In this document: positions 1 through 8,289 of the stretch, one piece after another
Layout of the letters: every line of letters begins with the position of its first letter
Position numbering within the stretch: position 1 is the first letter of the stretch
The notes under the pieces: generated by a model
What the model was told of the DNA's origin: nothing
The model's input: the letters and a program-made list of their open reading frames with translations, nothing else
Databases searched by the model: none
Program-made: the position numbers and the translations under genes
NCBI GenBank assembly: GCA_018335925.1
Contig: JAGXRF010000097.1
Coordinates: 62,001 to 126,000 of the forward strand
From: Flavobacteriales bacterium
Lineage (GTDB): Bacteria > Bacteroidota > Bacteroidia > Flavobacteriales > Flavobacteriaceae
DNA length: 64,000 bases
Direction: 5' to 3'

Positions 1-19
1 TTAAGAACAACTGATTTTG

Positions 20-1615
20 ATGAAATCTTTTTTTAAACTTTATTGGCCATTGGCAATTTTCGGAGCTCTTGCTTTAGGAATTTTACTTGGATTACAATTA
101 AATATGAATTCCAACCCACTGGGTCAAAGTAAAACTACCCCTAAAAATAAGCTCAATAAATTGTTGGATTTTATTGAAAGAGAATATGTGGACTCTGTAA
201 ATACCGATTCTATTGTGGATGTTGCCGTAAGTGAAATATTAGAAAAGCTTGATCCACATTCTGTATACATTTCCAAAAGTGAAATTGCTCAAGTAAACGA
301 ATCTATGAAAGGCAATTTTGTGGGAATAGGAGTGCAGTTTTATCGTTTAAAAGATACGGTAACTGTTACTAAAATAATCCCTGGTGGACCAAGTGAAGCA
401 AAAGGAATCATGGCAGGTGATAGAATTTTAAGTGCCAATGGCAAGAATTTGTTTGGAAACAAAATTACCAACCAAGATATTTACAACGAATTAAGAGGAA
501 AAGAAGGTACTTCGGTAACTTTAAAACTATTTAGAAAAAAAGAAAACAAAACCTTTCAAGTAAAAATTAATAGAGGCATTGTACCGTTAAAAAGTGTAGA
601 AGTAGCCTTAGAAATAACTCCAAAAATTGGCTATATCAAGGTCAGTAGATTTTCTGAAAGTACTTATGAAGAATTTCAAAAAGCATTGGTACAACTTACC
701 AAAACACCAAAAGAAAGCATTGTAATTGATTTAAGAGACAATACCGGTGGATATATGGATAAAGCCATCAAAATGGTGGATGAGTTTTTACCTGAAGGTG
801 ACTTGATTGTATCCACTAAAACTAAAAATGGTATTGTTGAAAAAAGTATGGCAACCTCAAAGGGTTTATTTGAAAAAGGAAAAGTGGTTGTTTTAATAAA
901 CGAGAATTCTGCTTCTGCTAGTGAAATTTTTGCAGGTGCTATTCAGGACAACGATCGAGGGGTGATTATAGGGAGACGTTCGTTTGGAAAAGGTTTGGTA
1001 CAACGTGATATGGAGATGGGAGATGGAAGCGTGGTTAGATTAACCATTGCAAAATATTACACCCCTTCAGGAAGATCCATTCAAAAGCCTTACAATTCCA
1101 TAAACACCGAAGCTTATTTTAACGATTTTCAAGAACGATTTCAGAATGGTGAATTATACGAAAAAGATGCAATTGCAATAGCAGATAGTTTGAAATTTAA
1201 AACCAAAAAAGGGAAAATTGTATATGGAGGTGGAGGCATTGTGCCAGATATTTTTGTTGGATTAGACAAAAACATCAGTACTCATAGTTTTTGGATGCTA
1301 GAACACCAAAGCTTTTTTGAGCATTTGACATTTTACATTTATGAAAAACACACAATTACATTAGATGGTGTTACTTATCAAAATTTAACCTCATTATTAA
1401 AATCGAACAATTACTTTATAGGCGAGGTAAAAAACTATTTAAACGAACAAGGAATAGACCCTAAGGTAATATTAGAATCAGATTTATGGAAAATAAGCTT
1501 AAAAAAAGCAATGGTAAAGCAATTATTTGACGACAAAATATATTACCAACATGAATCTAAAACCGACTCTATGATTCAAGCTGCTATCTTTTGGATTAGT
1601 AACAGTAAGAAGTAA
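20..1615 (+). CDS. S41 family C-terminal processing peptidase
   Basis: Serine protease of the tail-specific (CtpA/Tsp) family, which cleaves proteins near the C-terminus in the periplasm. An N-terminal hydrophobic segment (about residues 7-27) acts as membrane anchor or signal. A PDZ domain lies at about 85-175, followed by the S41 core. The predicted Ser/Lys dyad is Ser299 in NSASASE and Lys324 in SFGKG, with the 25-residue spacing expected for the family. I prefer the ATG at 20 (531 aa) over the in-frame TTG at 17. The 19 bases before it may hold the end of an upstream gene but are too short to identify. The gene converges with the response regulator and shares a terminator hairpin with it. 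Confidence 0.93.
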   Translation: MKSFFKLYWPLAIFGALALGILLGLQLNMNSNPLGQSKTTPKNKLNKLLDFIEREYVDSVNTDSIVDVAVSEILEKLDPHSVYISKSEIAQVNESMKGNFVGIGVQFYRLKDTVTVTKIIPGGPSEAKGIMAGDRILSANGKNLFGNKITNQDIYNELRGKEGTSVTLKLFRKKENKTFQVKINRGIVPLKSVEVALEITPKIGYIKVSRFSESTYEEFQKALVQLTKTPKESIVIDLRDNTGGYMDKAIKMVDEFLPEGDLIVSTKTKNGIVEKSMATSKGLFEKGKVVVLINENSASASEIFAGAIQDNDRGVIIGRRSFGKGLVQRDMEMGDGSVVRLTIAKYYTPSGRSIQKPYNSINTEAYFNDFQERFQNGELYEKDAIAIADSLKFKTKKGKIVYGGGGIVPDIFVGLDKNISTHSFWMLEHQSFFEHLTFYIYEKHTITLDGVTYQNLTSLLKSNNYFIGEVKNYLNEQGIDPKVILESDLWKISLKKAMVKQLFDDKIYYQHESKTDSMIQAAIFWISNSKK

Positions 1616-1641
1616 AAAAGGGATTTAATAAATCCCTTTTT
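1614..1641. terminator. Bidirectional terminator between S41 peptidase and response regulator
   Basis: Inverted repeat AAAAAGGGATTTA / TAAATCCCTTTTT with a very short loop, flanked by A-run and T-run. It sits exactly where the two convergent genes end and overlaps both stop codons, so it can serve both strands. Confidence 0.85.
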
Positions 1642-2293
1642 CTTTGCCTATTTCACTTAAAAGCTTCAAATCTTCTTTATCAGAAACTTCTAACATTTCC
1701 ATCATTTTTTGAATTCTTCTTTGAATAGCAGGAATGGATAATTTAATGTGGTATTGTAAATCTACCAAAGCAATTCCTTTTGATAAATAGTATAAAATCT
1801 GTCTGTCAAAACCATCTAAATCTAAGTTTGCCCACTCATTTTGTTGCAAAATCTTAATGGTAGTAGTACTATAATAAATGTCACCACGTAGCATTTTATC
1901 AAAGCCAAAAATAAACTCCTTGTAATCTAAATCTTGTTTTACCACCAAGCCGTTAGGTTGTATATCTTTAATTACTTCATTTAATGTAATTAATTTTTGA
2001 TACATAGATAAAATCATGATTTTACAATTTGGCTGCGTTTTACGCATTAAATAAGCCAAGTCGATACCGTCTTTGATTCCTTTTTCAGGATATCCAGGCA
2101 TATTGATATCACAAAAGAAAAAGTCAAATTCAGGAGAGTTGGAATCAACAATAATCTGATAACCTTCAATACAATTTCCCGCTTCAGTATATTCAAACTG
2201 ATACTCATTAGGTTTGTATAAAGTTAAGGTTTTTTGATAAGATTGCCGTATGATATCATGATCATCCACAATCAAGATTTTAATCGTTTTCAT
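1625..2293 (-). CDS. Response regulator, receiver plus HTH (NarL/FixJ-like)
   Basis: 222 aa. The N-terminal receiver domain has the acidic pair Asp10-Asp11, the phosphoacceptor Asp62 in the FFFCDINMPG strand and the conserved Lys119, so it looks phosphorylatable. The C-terminal part (about 155-205) is a diverged helix-turn-helix of NarL type. The stop overlaps the terminator shared with the S41 peptidase. Its start overlaps the stop of the upstream histidine kinase by 4 bp (ATGA), so the two form a two-component operon. Target genes cannot be read from the sequence. Confidence 0.9.
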   Translation of the reverse strand: MKTIKILIVDDHDIIRQSYQKTLTLYKPNEYQFEYTEAGNCIEGYQIIVDSNSPEFDFFFCDINMPGYPEKGIKDGIDLAYLMRKTQPNCKIMILSMYQKLITLNEVIKDIQPNGLVVKQDLDYKEFIFGFDKMLRGDIYYSTTTIKILQQNEWANLDLDGFDRQILYYLSKGIALVDLQYHIKLSIPAIQRRIQKMMEMLEVSDKEDLKLLSEIGKEKGIY

Positions 2294-4347
2294 AGTTGAG
2301 GTTTGTAGATTTTGGGGGGTATTTTCGGTAAAGATACCAATATTTTGGAACCATTATCTTTTTCAGAATTAATTTTAACATATCCTCCTATGCTTTGTAC
2401 TCTAAAGTTAATATTTTTCATTCCAATCCCTTTACCCGCTTTTTTTAAATCAAATCCAACCCCATTATCTTCAACTTTTAAAATCAAATCTTTTTCAGTA
2501 TCTTCCACCAAAACTAATACTTTAGAAGCTTGTGCATATTTGTTGATATTCTGCAAGCATTCTTGGGTAATTCGATATAAATTAATTTTTACATCTTCAT
2601 TTATACTATTCCATTTGATTCTAGGCGACACTTGAAATACAATCTCATCTTGTATGCCTAAATTTCGTTGTTCTTCAATTAAATTGGTGAAGATTGTCAT
2701 GAATTGGTCTACAATTCGAATTTCTTCGGTATTTAAATCGTGGGTAATACCTCTTAAGTCGTTTTCTAATTCTTTTAACGACTGAATGTAGTGCTCTCGT
2801 TGTTCAATAGAATCTTCGCTTATTTCATGATTTAACATGTCTAACTGATATCTAATTCCAAACATTCTTCCTAACACACCATCGTGAATTTCTCTTGCAA
2901 TTCGTTGCTTTTCATTAGTAAGTCTTTCTTCCAATTCTTTATTACCTTCTAATAAAGCATGATACACTTGCTGGTTAGAATCAATCAATTGACGTTCAAA
3001 AGCTAGTCGTTCGGCTTTTGCTCTTACATAATATACCACATACATTAACATAAAAATCAACAACATCAATACTGCTGAAATGGTTAAATATTGATTTCTG
3101 ATGGCTAATTTCTCAGCTTCTTTTTTAAATTCATCCGTTTCAAACTCAATCCGAGCAAATTTTTCAGTAGACAATCTTTCCAATTTAATCAAACTGTCTT
3201 TTAATATAGAAGCTTCTTTAAGTAATAACGACTGATTGGTTTTAAATAATTCCGCTTTTTTTTCTAAAATGGCAATTTGTGAATTTAAGATATTGTAACT
3301 TTTTGCTAATTGATGTACTTCCTCCATCAAGTAAAAAGAGGAATCGACATTACCCATATCGTTCTGAATTTCAGCAATTTTAATCTTTGAAGAAATTTGT
3401 CCCGGATAAAAATTATAGCTCTCTCTTAAGCGAAGTACTTGATTTAATTGTTGCAAAGCTTCTTGTGCAGAAATTTTTTGTGTGAGATATTCTGAATATG
3501 TTTTTAATTCAACGCTTAAAGCGTAAGTCATTGGAAGTAAATTGTTTAAATCTTTTATTTCTAAAACCTTAGAGGAGAATTCTATAGCCTTTTCATAATT
3601 CTTATTTCTATAATGAGCTTCTGCAATATTAGAAAGCAAACGTTGTTTTGCAAATGGGTAAAAAACAATCTCACTTTCTCTTTTTTCCACAATATCTAAA
3701 GCTTTGTCATAATACTCAAAAGCTTTTGTAAATTCATTAAGCTCTACATTGATAATGCCCAGCAAACGATTGGCTTCGTATAAAATATTTGGATTGTTGT
3801 TTTCTAAGTTTAATTTTAACGCCAAATACACCGAATTTTCAGCACCCAAAAAGTCCCTTTCGTTTTGTTGGGTTTGGGCTTTTAGTAAAATAACTCTTGA
3901 AGCAGTTAAGTTATTTTTACGGGCTAATGCTAATTTTTGTGAATTGTAATAGTAATAATAAGCACTATCATTTTTAAATGAATCATAGTAATAGTCTCCT
4001 AAATAGCCATAGGACCTAATTAAATTAGTTGTATCATTTATCTTTAATGCATTTGCTTTTGTTTCATTGAGTATGCGGTAATAAACCTGAAATTCTTTTA
4101 AATCATAAAAATTAAAAGAGGTGATGATTGCATATTGGTTTCGTATGGTATCGTTCTGAATTGTTTGAACATCTGCATAAGCTTTATTACAAAATTCAAT
4201 TTTCTTTATCAATGAATAATTATTATCCAAAGAGCTATCTAACAAAGCATTTACTTTTTCAATGATAATATCATCTGTAGTCTTAACTTTATTGGTACAA
4301 CTTGTTATAATAATGAAGAAATAAAAGACAAAAAATATACCTCTCAT
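2290..4347 (-). CDS. TPR-containing sensor histidine kinase (HisKA_3 type), lipoprotein signal
   Basis: 685 aa. It begins with a lipoprotein-like signal (lipobox ITSC, Cys17), then a long periplasmic region (about 20-400) of TPR-like helical repeats ending in a coiled coil. One transmembrane segment follows at about 421-441. The cytoplasmic kinase has the HisKA_3 box REIHDG with His488 and an HATPase domain (about 575-680) with DNGVGFD and GKGIGMKNI motifs. Members of this family pair with NarL-type regulators, and the cognate regulator is translationally coupled downstream. A Cys after a type II signal together with a later membrane helix implies both lipid and helix anchoring, or use of the signal as a plain TM. 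The sensed ligand is unknown. Confidence 0.9.
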   Translation of the reverse strand: MRGIFFVFYFFIIITSCTNKVKTTDDIIIEKVNALLDSSLDNNYSLIKKIEFCNKAYADVQTIQNDTIRNQYAIITSFNFYDLKEFQVYYRILNETKANALKINDTTNLIRSYGYLGDYYYDSFKNDSAYYYYYNSQKLALARKNNLTASRVILLKAQTQQNERDFLGAENSVYLALKLNLENNNPNILYEANRLLGIINVELNEFTKAFEYYDKALDIVEKRESEIVFYPFAKQRLLSNIAEAHYRNKNYEKAIEFSSKVLEIKDLNNLLPMTYALSVELKTYSEYLTQKISAQEALQQLNQVLRLRESYNFYPGQISSKIKIAEIQNDMGNVDSSFYLMEEVHQLAKSYNILNSQIAILEKKAELFKTNQSLLLKEASILKDSLIKLERLSTEKFARIEFETDEFKKEAEKLAIRNQYLTISAVLMLLIFMLMYVVYYVRAKAERLAFERQLIDSNQQVYHALLEGNKELEERLTNEKQRIAREIHDGVLGRMFGIRYQLDMLNHEISEDSIEQREHYIQSLKELENDLRGITHDLNTEEIRIVDQFMTIFTNLIEEQRNLGIQDEIVFQVSPRIKWNSINEDVKINLYRITQECLQNINKYAQASKVLVLVEDTEKDLILKVEDNGVGFDLKKAGKGIGMKNINFRVQSIGGYVKINSEKDNGSKILVSLPKIPPKIYKPQL

Positions 4348-4396
4348 ATCACAAATATAAGAGGTATATATAAAAAACTAATATTTATTCAAAAGA

Positions 4397-4540
4397 CTAC
4401 AATAAAACTCTTGATTTTGTTGCACCTTGTCCAGAATCTCCAGTTTCAGCAGTTACTACTGGTTTGTCATTGTTGTTTACAGTTACCGCAGCTGAAGCAG
4501 TTAACATTACCAAAGCAATTAGAGCAAATAATTTTTTCAT
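4397..4540 (-). CDS. Small secreted protein, 47 aa
   Basis: A short reading frame from ATG at 4540 to TAG at 4397. The protein starts MKKLFALIALVMLTASAA, a good Sec signal peptide with an ASA/SAA cleavage region. That leaves a mature peptide of about 28 residues, polar and Gly/Ser/Thr-rich, ending TKSRVLL. It lies about 50 bp upstream of the TPR kinase gene on the same strand, with A/T-rich DNA in front. I do not recognise it. Signal peptide quality and clean codon structure are the evidence for reality. Its place beside a kinase with a periplasmic TPR sensor makes a peptide-ligand role conceivable but unsupported. Confidence 0.5.
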   Translation of the reverse strand: MKKLFALIALVMLTASAAVTVNNNDKPVVTAETGDSGQGATKSRVLL

Positions 4541-4617
4541 GATATTTAAGATTTTAGGTTTATCAATTGAATTGTTGTTATGACTTGATAACGACCCAAA
4601 ATTAGGCAGACATGTTT

Positions 4618-4635
4618 TGTAGAAGTTTTTCTACA
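4618..4635. promoter_or_regulatory. Inverted repeat in the 4541-4793 intergenic stretch
   Basis: TGTAGAA-GTTT-TTCTACA is a perfect 7-bp-arm inverted repeat in otherwise featureless A/T-rich DNA between the LytTR gene and the 47-aa gene. It could be an operator or a small hairpin at the end of the LytTR transcript. It lacks a clear T-run on either side, so a terminator is less likely. Confidence 0.25.
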
Positions 4636-4793
4636 GCTTGGAAATGATGGATGTACAAAAAATTAAGGTATTATTACCATAGGTTCTAAAATAATCAAAC
4701 TTATTCTACATCTTTTTCTTACATTTTTGGTATTTTTGTAGGAAATTATGGTAAAATTTTAGTTTATAAAGATAGATTGTAAGAAAATAGTAG

Positions 4794-5816
4794 TTAATCT
4801 TCTGAAAGGGTTTCGTTTTCATCAGAATTGTTGGAGGTATCTACTTCCCCAACTATCAAAGTAATCAATTCTTCTACCTTTTCTTTGTAAGATTTAGAAA
4901 ACGGTATTTGTAATTTACTTTCTTTCAGATAAATGGAAAAATTACCCAAATGAATTCTGCTTATCTGATGCATATTTACAATGTAGCTATTGTGTATACG
5001 GTGAAAATTTTCGGGCAATAACTCTACAAAGTATTTTAAAGTTTTAAATGCAGTAATGATTTCACCCGATTTTAAGGTGATATCAGTTGAATTATTATCT
5101 GCTTTAAGGTATAAAATCTGACTTAAATCAATAAACTTGTAATCTCCGTAGGATTTTACACAAATGATTTGTTCTGTAAATGCTTCTTTGCCTTTGCTAT
5201 TTTGCAACATTGAAAGAAGGTTTTCCAAGGTAGATTGTTGCATTTCTTCGGTTTTTCGCATCCAGTCTTTCCATTGTTTTTCCATTCCGTTCCATTGGAT
5301 CCCTTTGTTCATCCATTCGGCTAATTGTTCTTGAACTTGTTGTAGTTTTTGGTGTAACGTTTGGATCTCCTCCTGTAAATATCCGGCTTCTGCAGATTTT
5401 TTAAAAGGATAGGTTTCATTGTTAGAAACTTGTTGCACCGAAGAAAGCTGTATGATTTCTTTGTTACGGTGCCAACGCATCAAGGTTTTCTGTATTTGTA
5501 AAGGATTGATCAAATTTGATACAAAACCCGCAGTTCCATAATCTAAAGCTGTTTGCATTTCAGATTCTGGAGCAATAACAACTACCGAAGGGATGTCTTT
5601 AAAGTATCGATGTAAATCAGACAAAAATGTCCACGGAAAAACTTTACTAACTTCATAAAAAATTATTTGAGGAACGTGTTCAAACAACAATCCAAATGCT
5701 TCTTCTTCATTAGATGCATATCCATCAATTTTAAAATGACTCAGCTTTTCCAATGCCTTTGACAGGAATTGAAAGGTAGAATCATTTTCTGATAGCACAA
5801 CACAAGAATTGATCAT
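4794..5816 (-). CDS. LytTR-domain DNA-binding regulator with degenerate receiver
   Basis: 340 aa in three parts. Residues 1-120 have a receiver fold, but the phosphoacceptor strand reads IIFYEVS with Glu55 where Asp is expected, and the acidic pocket reads SEND; it is probably not phosphorylated, or is locked. Residues about 145-215 form a predicted coiled coil rich in Gln, Glu and Trp. Residues about 222-322 are a LytTR DNA-binding domain with typical FHRIHNSYIVN and PFSKSYKE segments. No sensor kinase is adjacent. The gene stands alone and is convergent with nothing. Regulation through the coiled coil or by ligand is inference. Confidence 0.87.
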   Translation of the reverse strand: MINSCVVLSENDSTFQFLSKALEKLSHFKIDGYASNEEEAFGLLFEHVPQIIFYEVSKVFPWTFLSDLHRYFKDIPSVVVIAPESEMQTALDYGTAGFVSNLINPLQIQKTLMRWHRNKEIIQLSSVQQVSNNETYPFKKSAEAGYLQEEIQTLHQKLQQVQEQLAEWMNKGIQWNGMEKQWKDWMRKTEEMQQSTLENLLSMLQNSKGKEAFTEQIICVKSYGDYKFIDLSQILYLKADNNSTDITLKSGEIITAFKTLKYFVELLPENFHRIHNSYIVNMHQISRIHLGNFSIYLKESKLQIPFSKSYKEKVEELITLIVGEVDTSNNSDENETLSED

Positions 5817-6021
5817 GAAAACAAACGGCTCAGAGGTTAAAATTTGGGTGCATGAACAACATTTGTAGGTAGTATGTATATATTTATAGGTAGTTTGGGA
5901 TTACAATATTAGGTAAAGATTTTATAAAAACGATGAATATTAGTTGTTTTTTTACCATTTATCTTAACATTTATTTAATACTCCCCCATTGGTCGAAAAA
6001 ATAAAGCACTTTACCGAAAAC

Positions 6022-6057
6022 AAAAAAGCTTGCCCAAAAATGTGAGCAAGCTTTTTT
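6022..6057 (-). terminator. Terminator of glyS
   Basis: Perfect 12-bp stem AAAAAAGCTTGC / GCAAGCTTTTTT with a 12-nt loop, 18 bp beyond the glyS stop codon on the minus strand. Confidence 0.85.
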
Positions 6058-6074
6058 TGTAAATATAAAAAAAT

Positions 6075-7622
6075 CTATTTCATTCGCATCAACCAAGAAC
6101 GAACAGAAACTTCGCTTGCAATAATTTCTTTTAACTGGGCTATTGGCAAACGGTCTTGTTGCATACTATCTCTGTGTCGAAGAGTTACCGTTTGATCTTC
6201 TAATGTTTGATGATCCACAGTAATACAAAATGGTGTTCCTAAAGCATCCTGTCTGCGATATCTTCTTCCAACCGCATCTTTTTCGTCATAAGCTACTTGA
6301 AAATCCCATTTTAAATCCTCTATAATCTGCTTGGCAACTTCTGGCAAACCATCCCTTTTAATCAATGGTAAAACAGCAGCTTTGGTAGGTGCTAACACCG
6401 ATGGTAATTTTAAAACTGTTCTTGTAGAACCATCTTCTAAAACTTCTTCTTGTAAGGCTTTGGAAAAAACAGCCAAAAACATACGATCTAAACCAACCGA
6501 AGTTTCTACCACGTATGGAACATAGCTTTTGTTTTCTTCAGGGTCAAAATATTGTAATTTTTTACCTGAATACTTTTCGTGACTGCTTAAATCAAAATCG
6601 GTTCTGGAATGAATTCCTTCTAATTCTTTAAATCCGAACGGAAAATTAAATTCAATATCGGCAGCAGCATTGGCATAATGTGCTAATTTTTCATGGTCGT
6701 GAAAACGGTAATTTTCAGCTCCTAAACCTAAGGATAAATGCCATTTTAAACGAGTTTCTTTCCAGTATTCATACCATTGCATTTCCTCCCCTGGTTTTAC
6801 AAAAAACTGCATCTCCATTTGTTCAAATTCACGCATTCGGAAAATGAACTGTCGGGCTACAATTTCGTTTCTAAATGCCTTTCCGGTTTGGGCAATTCCG
6901 AATGGAATTTTCATTCTACCGGTTTTTTGTACGTTTAAAAAGTTGACAAAAATTCCTTGTGCAGTTTCCGGACGCAAATATAAATCCATAGCATTTTCTG
7001 CACTTGCCCCAAGTTTGGTTCCAAACATTAAGTTGAATTGACGAACTTCTGTCCAGTTTCTAGATCCTGATTCCGGACAAGCAATTTCTAACTCTTCAAT
7101 CAATGCTTTTACATCTGCCAAATCACCTGTATCCAAACCTTTGGCCATTCTCTCTAAAATAGCTTTCTTTTTGCTATAATATTCTACTACTCTTGGGTTG
7201 GTTGCTACAAATTGGGCTTCGTCAAAAGCATCTCCAAATCTAGCTTTTGCTTTTTCAATTTCTTTTAAGGCTTTTTGATGTAATTTTTCGCAATAGTCTT
7301 CAATCAATACATCTGCACGGTATCTTTTTTTAGAATCTTTGTTATCAATCAATGGGTCGTTAAAGGCATCTACGTGACCGGAAGCTTTCCATGTGGTTGG
7401 ATGCATAAAAATTGCAGCATCTATGCCCACAATATTTTCGTGCATTTGCACCATCGATTTCCACCAATAGTCGCGAATATTCTTCTTTAATTCCACCCCG
7501 TTTTGTGCGTAATCATATACTGCACTCAACCCATCGTAAATTTCGCTTGATGGAAAAATAAACCCATACTCTTTGGCATGCGAAATCACGTTTTTAAATA
7601 AATCTTCTTGCTTTACTTTCAT
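6075..7622 (-). CDS. glyS: Glycine--tRNA ligase, dimeric eukaryote-type
   Basis: 515 aa, class II synthetase charging tRNA-Gly in the cytoplasm. Class II motif 2 is visible in FRNEIVARQFIFRMREFEQ and motif 3 in VGLDRMFLAVF. The N-terminus has the typical SSEIYDGLSAVYDYAQNG segment and the C-terminus is an anticodon-binding domain (about 405-515). Length and architecture fit the single-chain alpha2 form used by Bacteroidota rather than the alpha2beta2 GlyQ/GlyS form. It is monocistronic, with its own strong terminator. Confidence 0.97.
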   Translation of the reverse strand: MKVKQEDLFKNVISHAKEYGFIFPSSEIYDGLSAVYDYAQNGVELKKNIRDYWWKSMVQMHENIVGIDAAIFMHPTTWKASGHVDAFNDPLIDNKDSKKRYRADVLIEDYCEKLHQKALKEIEKAKARFGDAFDEAQFVATNPRVVEYYSKKKAILERMAKGLDTGDLADVKALIEELEIACPESGSRNWTEVRQFNLMFGTKLGASAENAMDLYLRPETAQGIFVNFLNVQKTGRMKIPFGIAQTGKAFRNEIVARQFIFRMREFEQMEMQFFVKPGEEMQWYEYWKETRLKWHLSLGLGAENYRFHDHEKLAHYANAAADIEFNFPFGFKELEGIHSRTDFDLSSHEKYSGKKLQYFDPEENKSYVPYVVETSVGLDRMFLAVFSKALQEEVLEDGSTRTVLKLPSVLAPTKAAVLPLIKRDGLPEVAKQIIEDLKWDFQVAYDEKDAVGRRYRRQDALGTPFCITVDHQTLEDQTVTLRHRDSMQQDRLPIAQLKEIIASEVSVRSWLMRMK

Positions 7623-7683
7623 GTTGCAAAACTATAAAATTAAGAGGAAAGTTAAATCAATTACTTGAAATTTACCTAAACGA

Positions 7684-7711
7684 AAAAAGCACCACTTACG
7701 TGATGCTTTTT
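7684..7711 (-). terminator. Terminator after the GIY-YIG gene and tRNA-Asn relic
   Basis: AAAAAGCACCAC-TTAC-GTGATGCTTTTT hairpin with one mismatch and a T-run on the minus strand. It directly follows the GGGGGAGC 3' end of the broken tRNA-Asn copy. The equivalent terminator sits in the same place behind the intact tRNA-Asn. Confidence 0.75.
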
Positions 7712-7722
7712 GCTCCCCCTTA

Positions 7723-7736
7723 CCGATAGGTATCGG
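7723..7736. repeat. Short palindrome CCGATAGGTATCGG inside the tRNA-Asn relic
   Basis: Arms CCGATA/TATCGG around a GG centre. It replaces about three bases of the tRNA between the T-arm and the acceptor 3' strand. It shares its core with the palindrome at 7760-7777, so both belong to one short interspersed palindrome family. Confidence 0.75.
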
Positions 7737-7759
7737 CAAAAGTAATGGGCTCGAACCAA

Positions 7760-7777
7760 TCCCGATAGCTATCGGGA
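7760..7777. repeat. Perfect 18-bp palindrome TCCCGATAGCTATCGGGA
   Basis: Fully self-complementary. It sits between the anticodon-arm copy and the T-arm copy of the tRNA-Asn relic, where the intact tRNA has only GTCC. It resembles interspersed REP-like palindromes of flavobacterial genomes (family assignment is my inference). Confidence 0.85.
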
Positions 7778-7783
7778 CTCTGA

Positions 7784-8086
7784 TTAACAGTCAGATGCAT
7801 CAAAATATTTTCCCAAAAGCTTTTGAGATATTTCCGGATATTTAATTAAATTTTCAATATACTTCCTGCTTTTCATTGATTTAATGTGCTTTTCAATTAA
7901 CATCGCTTGTTTTTTATTAACGCATAAAATTTTAAAAACTAAAACCCAGTCATCAGCATTAAAGGTGAATTTTCGTGTTTGATCCTCACTCAGATGAAAC
8001 TCTAATCTTAATTCAAGGTTTGAAGTGAAACCAATATAATGCCTATTTAGTTTTTGTGAAAAAAGAATATAAACAACGTATTCCAT
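7784..8086 (-). CDS. GIY-YIG family nuclease, small stand-alone
   Basis: 100 aa. The GIY-YIG fold is visible: YVVYIL near the start, then HYIGFTSNLELRL and FHL, then a KKQAMLIEKHIKSMKSRKYI helix whose Glu is the metal-binding candidate. Single-domain members of this family are putative DNA endonucleases; some resemble UvrC or homing nucleases. The last four codons (Ala-Ser-Asp-Cys) and the TAA stop are encoded by the copied tRNA-Asn anticodon arm, so the reading frame runs into the tRNA relic. On the minus strand it lies between the intact tRNA-Asn (59 bp beyond its start) and the relic, a layout suggesting a mobile cassette. No own promoter is evident. Confidence 0.85.
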   Translation of the reverse strand: MEYVVYILFSQKLNRHYIGFTSNLELRLEFHLSEDQTRKFTFNADDWVLVFKILCVNKKQAMLIEKHIKSMKSRKYIENLIKYPEISQKLLGKYFDASDC

Positions 8087-8103
8087 TGAAAACTAATACA
8101 ATC

Positions 8104-8133
8104 AAAAAAGCCCTCACATTTCTGTGAAGGCTT
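8104..8133 (-). terminator. Terminator of tRNA-Asn
   Basis: AAGCC-C-TCACA / TGTGA-A-GGCTT stem with loop TTTC and a T-run on the minus strand, 12 bp after the tRNA 3' end. Confidence 0.8.
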
Positions 8134-8144
8134 GTTTTTATTTG

Positions 8145-8218
8145 CTCCCCCTCTTGGGCTCGAACCAAGGACCCTCTGATTAACAGTCAGATGCTCTAAC
8201 CAACTGAGCTAAGGAGGA
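8145..8218 (-). tRNA. tRNA-Asn (anticodon GTT)
   Basis: 74 nt on the minus strand. The acceptor stem TCCTCCT pairs with AGGGGGA (one T-G pair). The D arm contains AGCTCAGTTGGTTAGAGC. The anticodon arm CTGACTGTTAATCAG has loop CTGTTAA and anticodon GTT. The T arm is CTTGG-TTCGAGC-CCAAG and the discriminator base is G. CCA is not encoded. It has a consensus promoter upstream and a terminator downstream. Its 3' part is duplicated at 7712-7798. Confidence 0.97.
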
Positions 8219-8242
8219 AGGTGCTAGACCTTTTTGCGAGTG

Positions 8243-8272
8243 CAAATATAAGTGCAAAAAAATTATTTGCAA
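8243..8272 (-). promoter_or_regulatory. Promoter of tRNA-Asn
   Basis: On the minus strand a -33 TTG (8272-8270) is separated by exactly 19 nt from the -7 element TATATTTG (8250-8243), matching the Bacteroidota consensus TTG-N19-TAnnTTTG. The transcript would begin about 18 nt before the tRNA. Confidence 0.8.
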
Positions 8273-8289
8273 ATTATTTACGTAAAAAA

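Larger units (their letters stand above)
7712..7798 (-). pseudogene. Broken 3' part of a tRNA-Asn gene, interrupted by two palindromes
   Basis: On the minus strand the order is the anticodon arm copy GCATCTGACTGTTAATCAGA (7779-7798), a perfect palindrome (7760-7777), the T-arm fragment TTGGTTCGAGCCCA (7746-7759), a second palindrome-bearing insert (7720-7745) and the acceptor end GGGGGAGC (7712-7719). Every tRNA piece matches the intact tRNA-Asn at 8145-8218 base for base and in the same order. The 5' half (acceptor 5' strand and D arm) is absent, so it cannot fold as a tRNA. It lies directly downstream of, and partly inside, the GIY-YIG gene. Confidence 0.85.
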
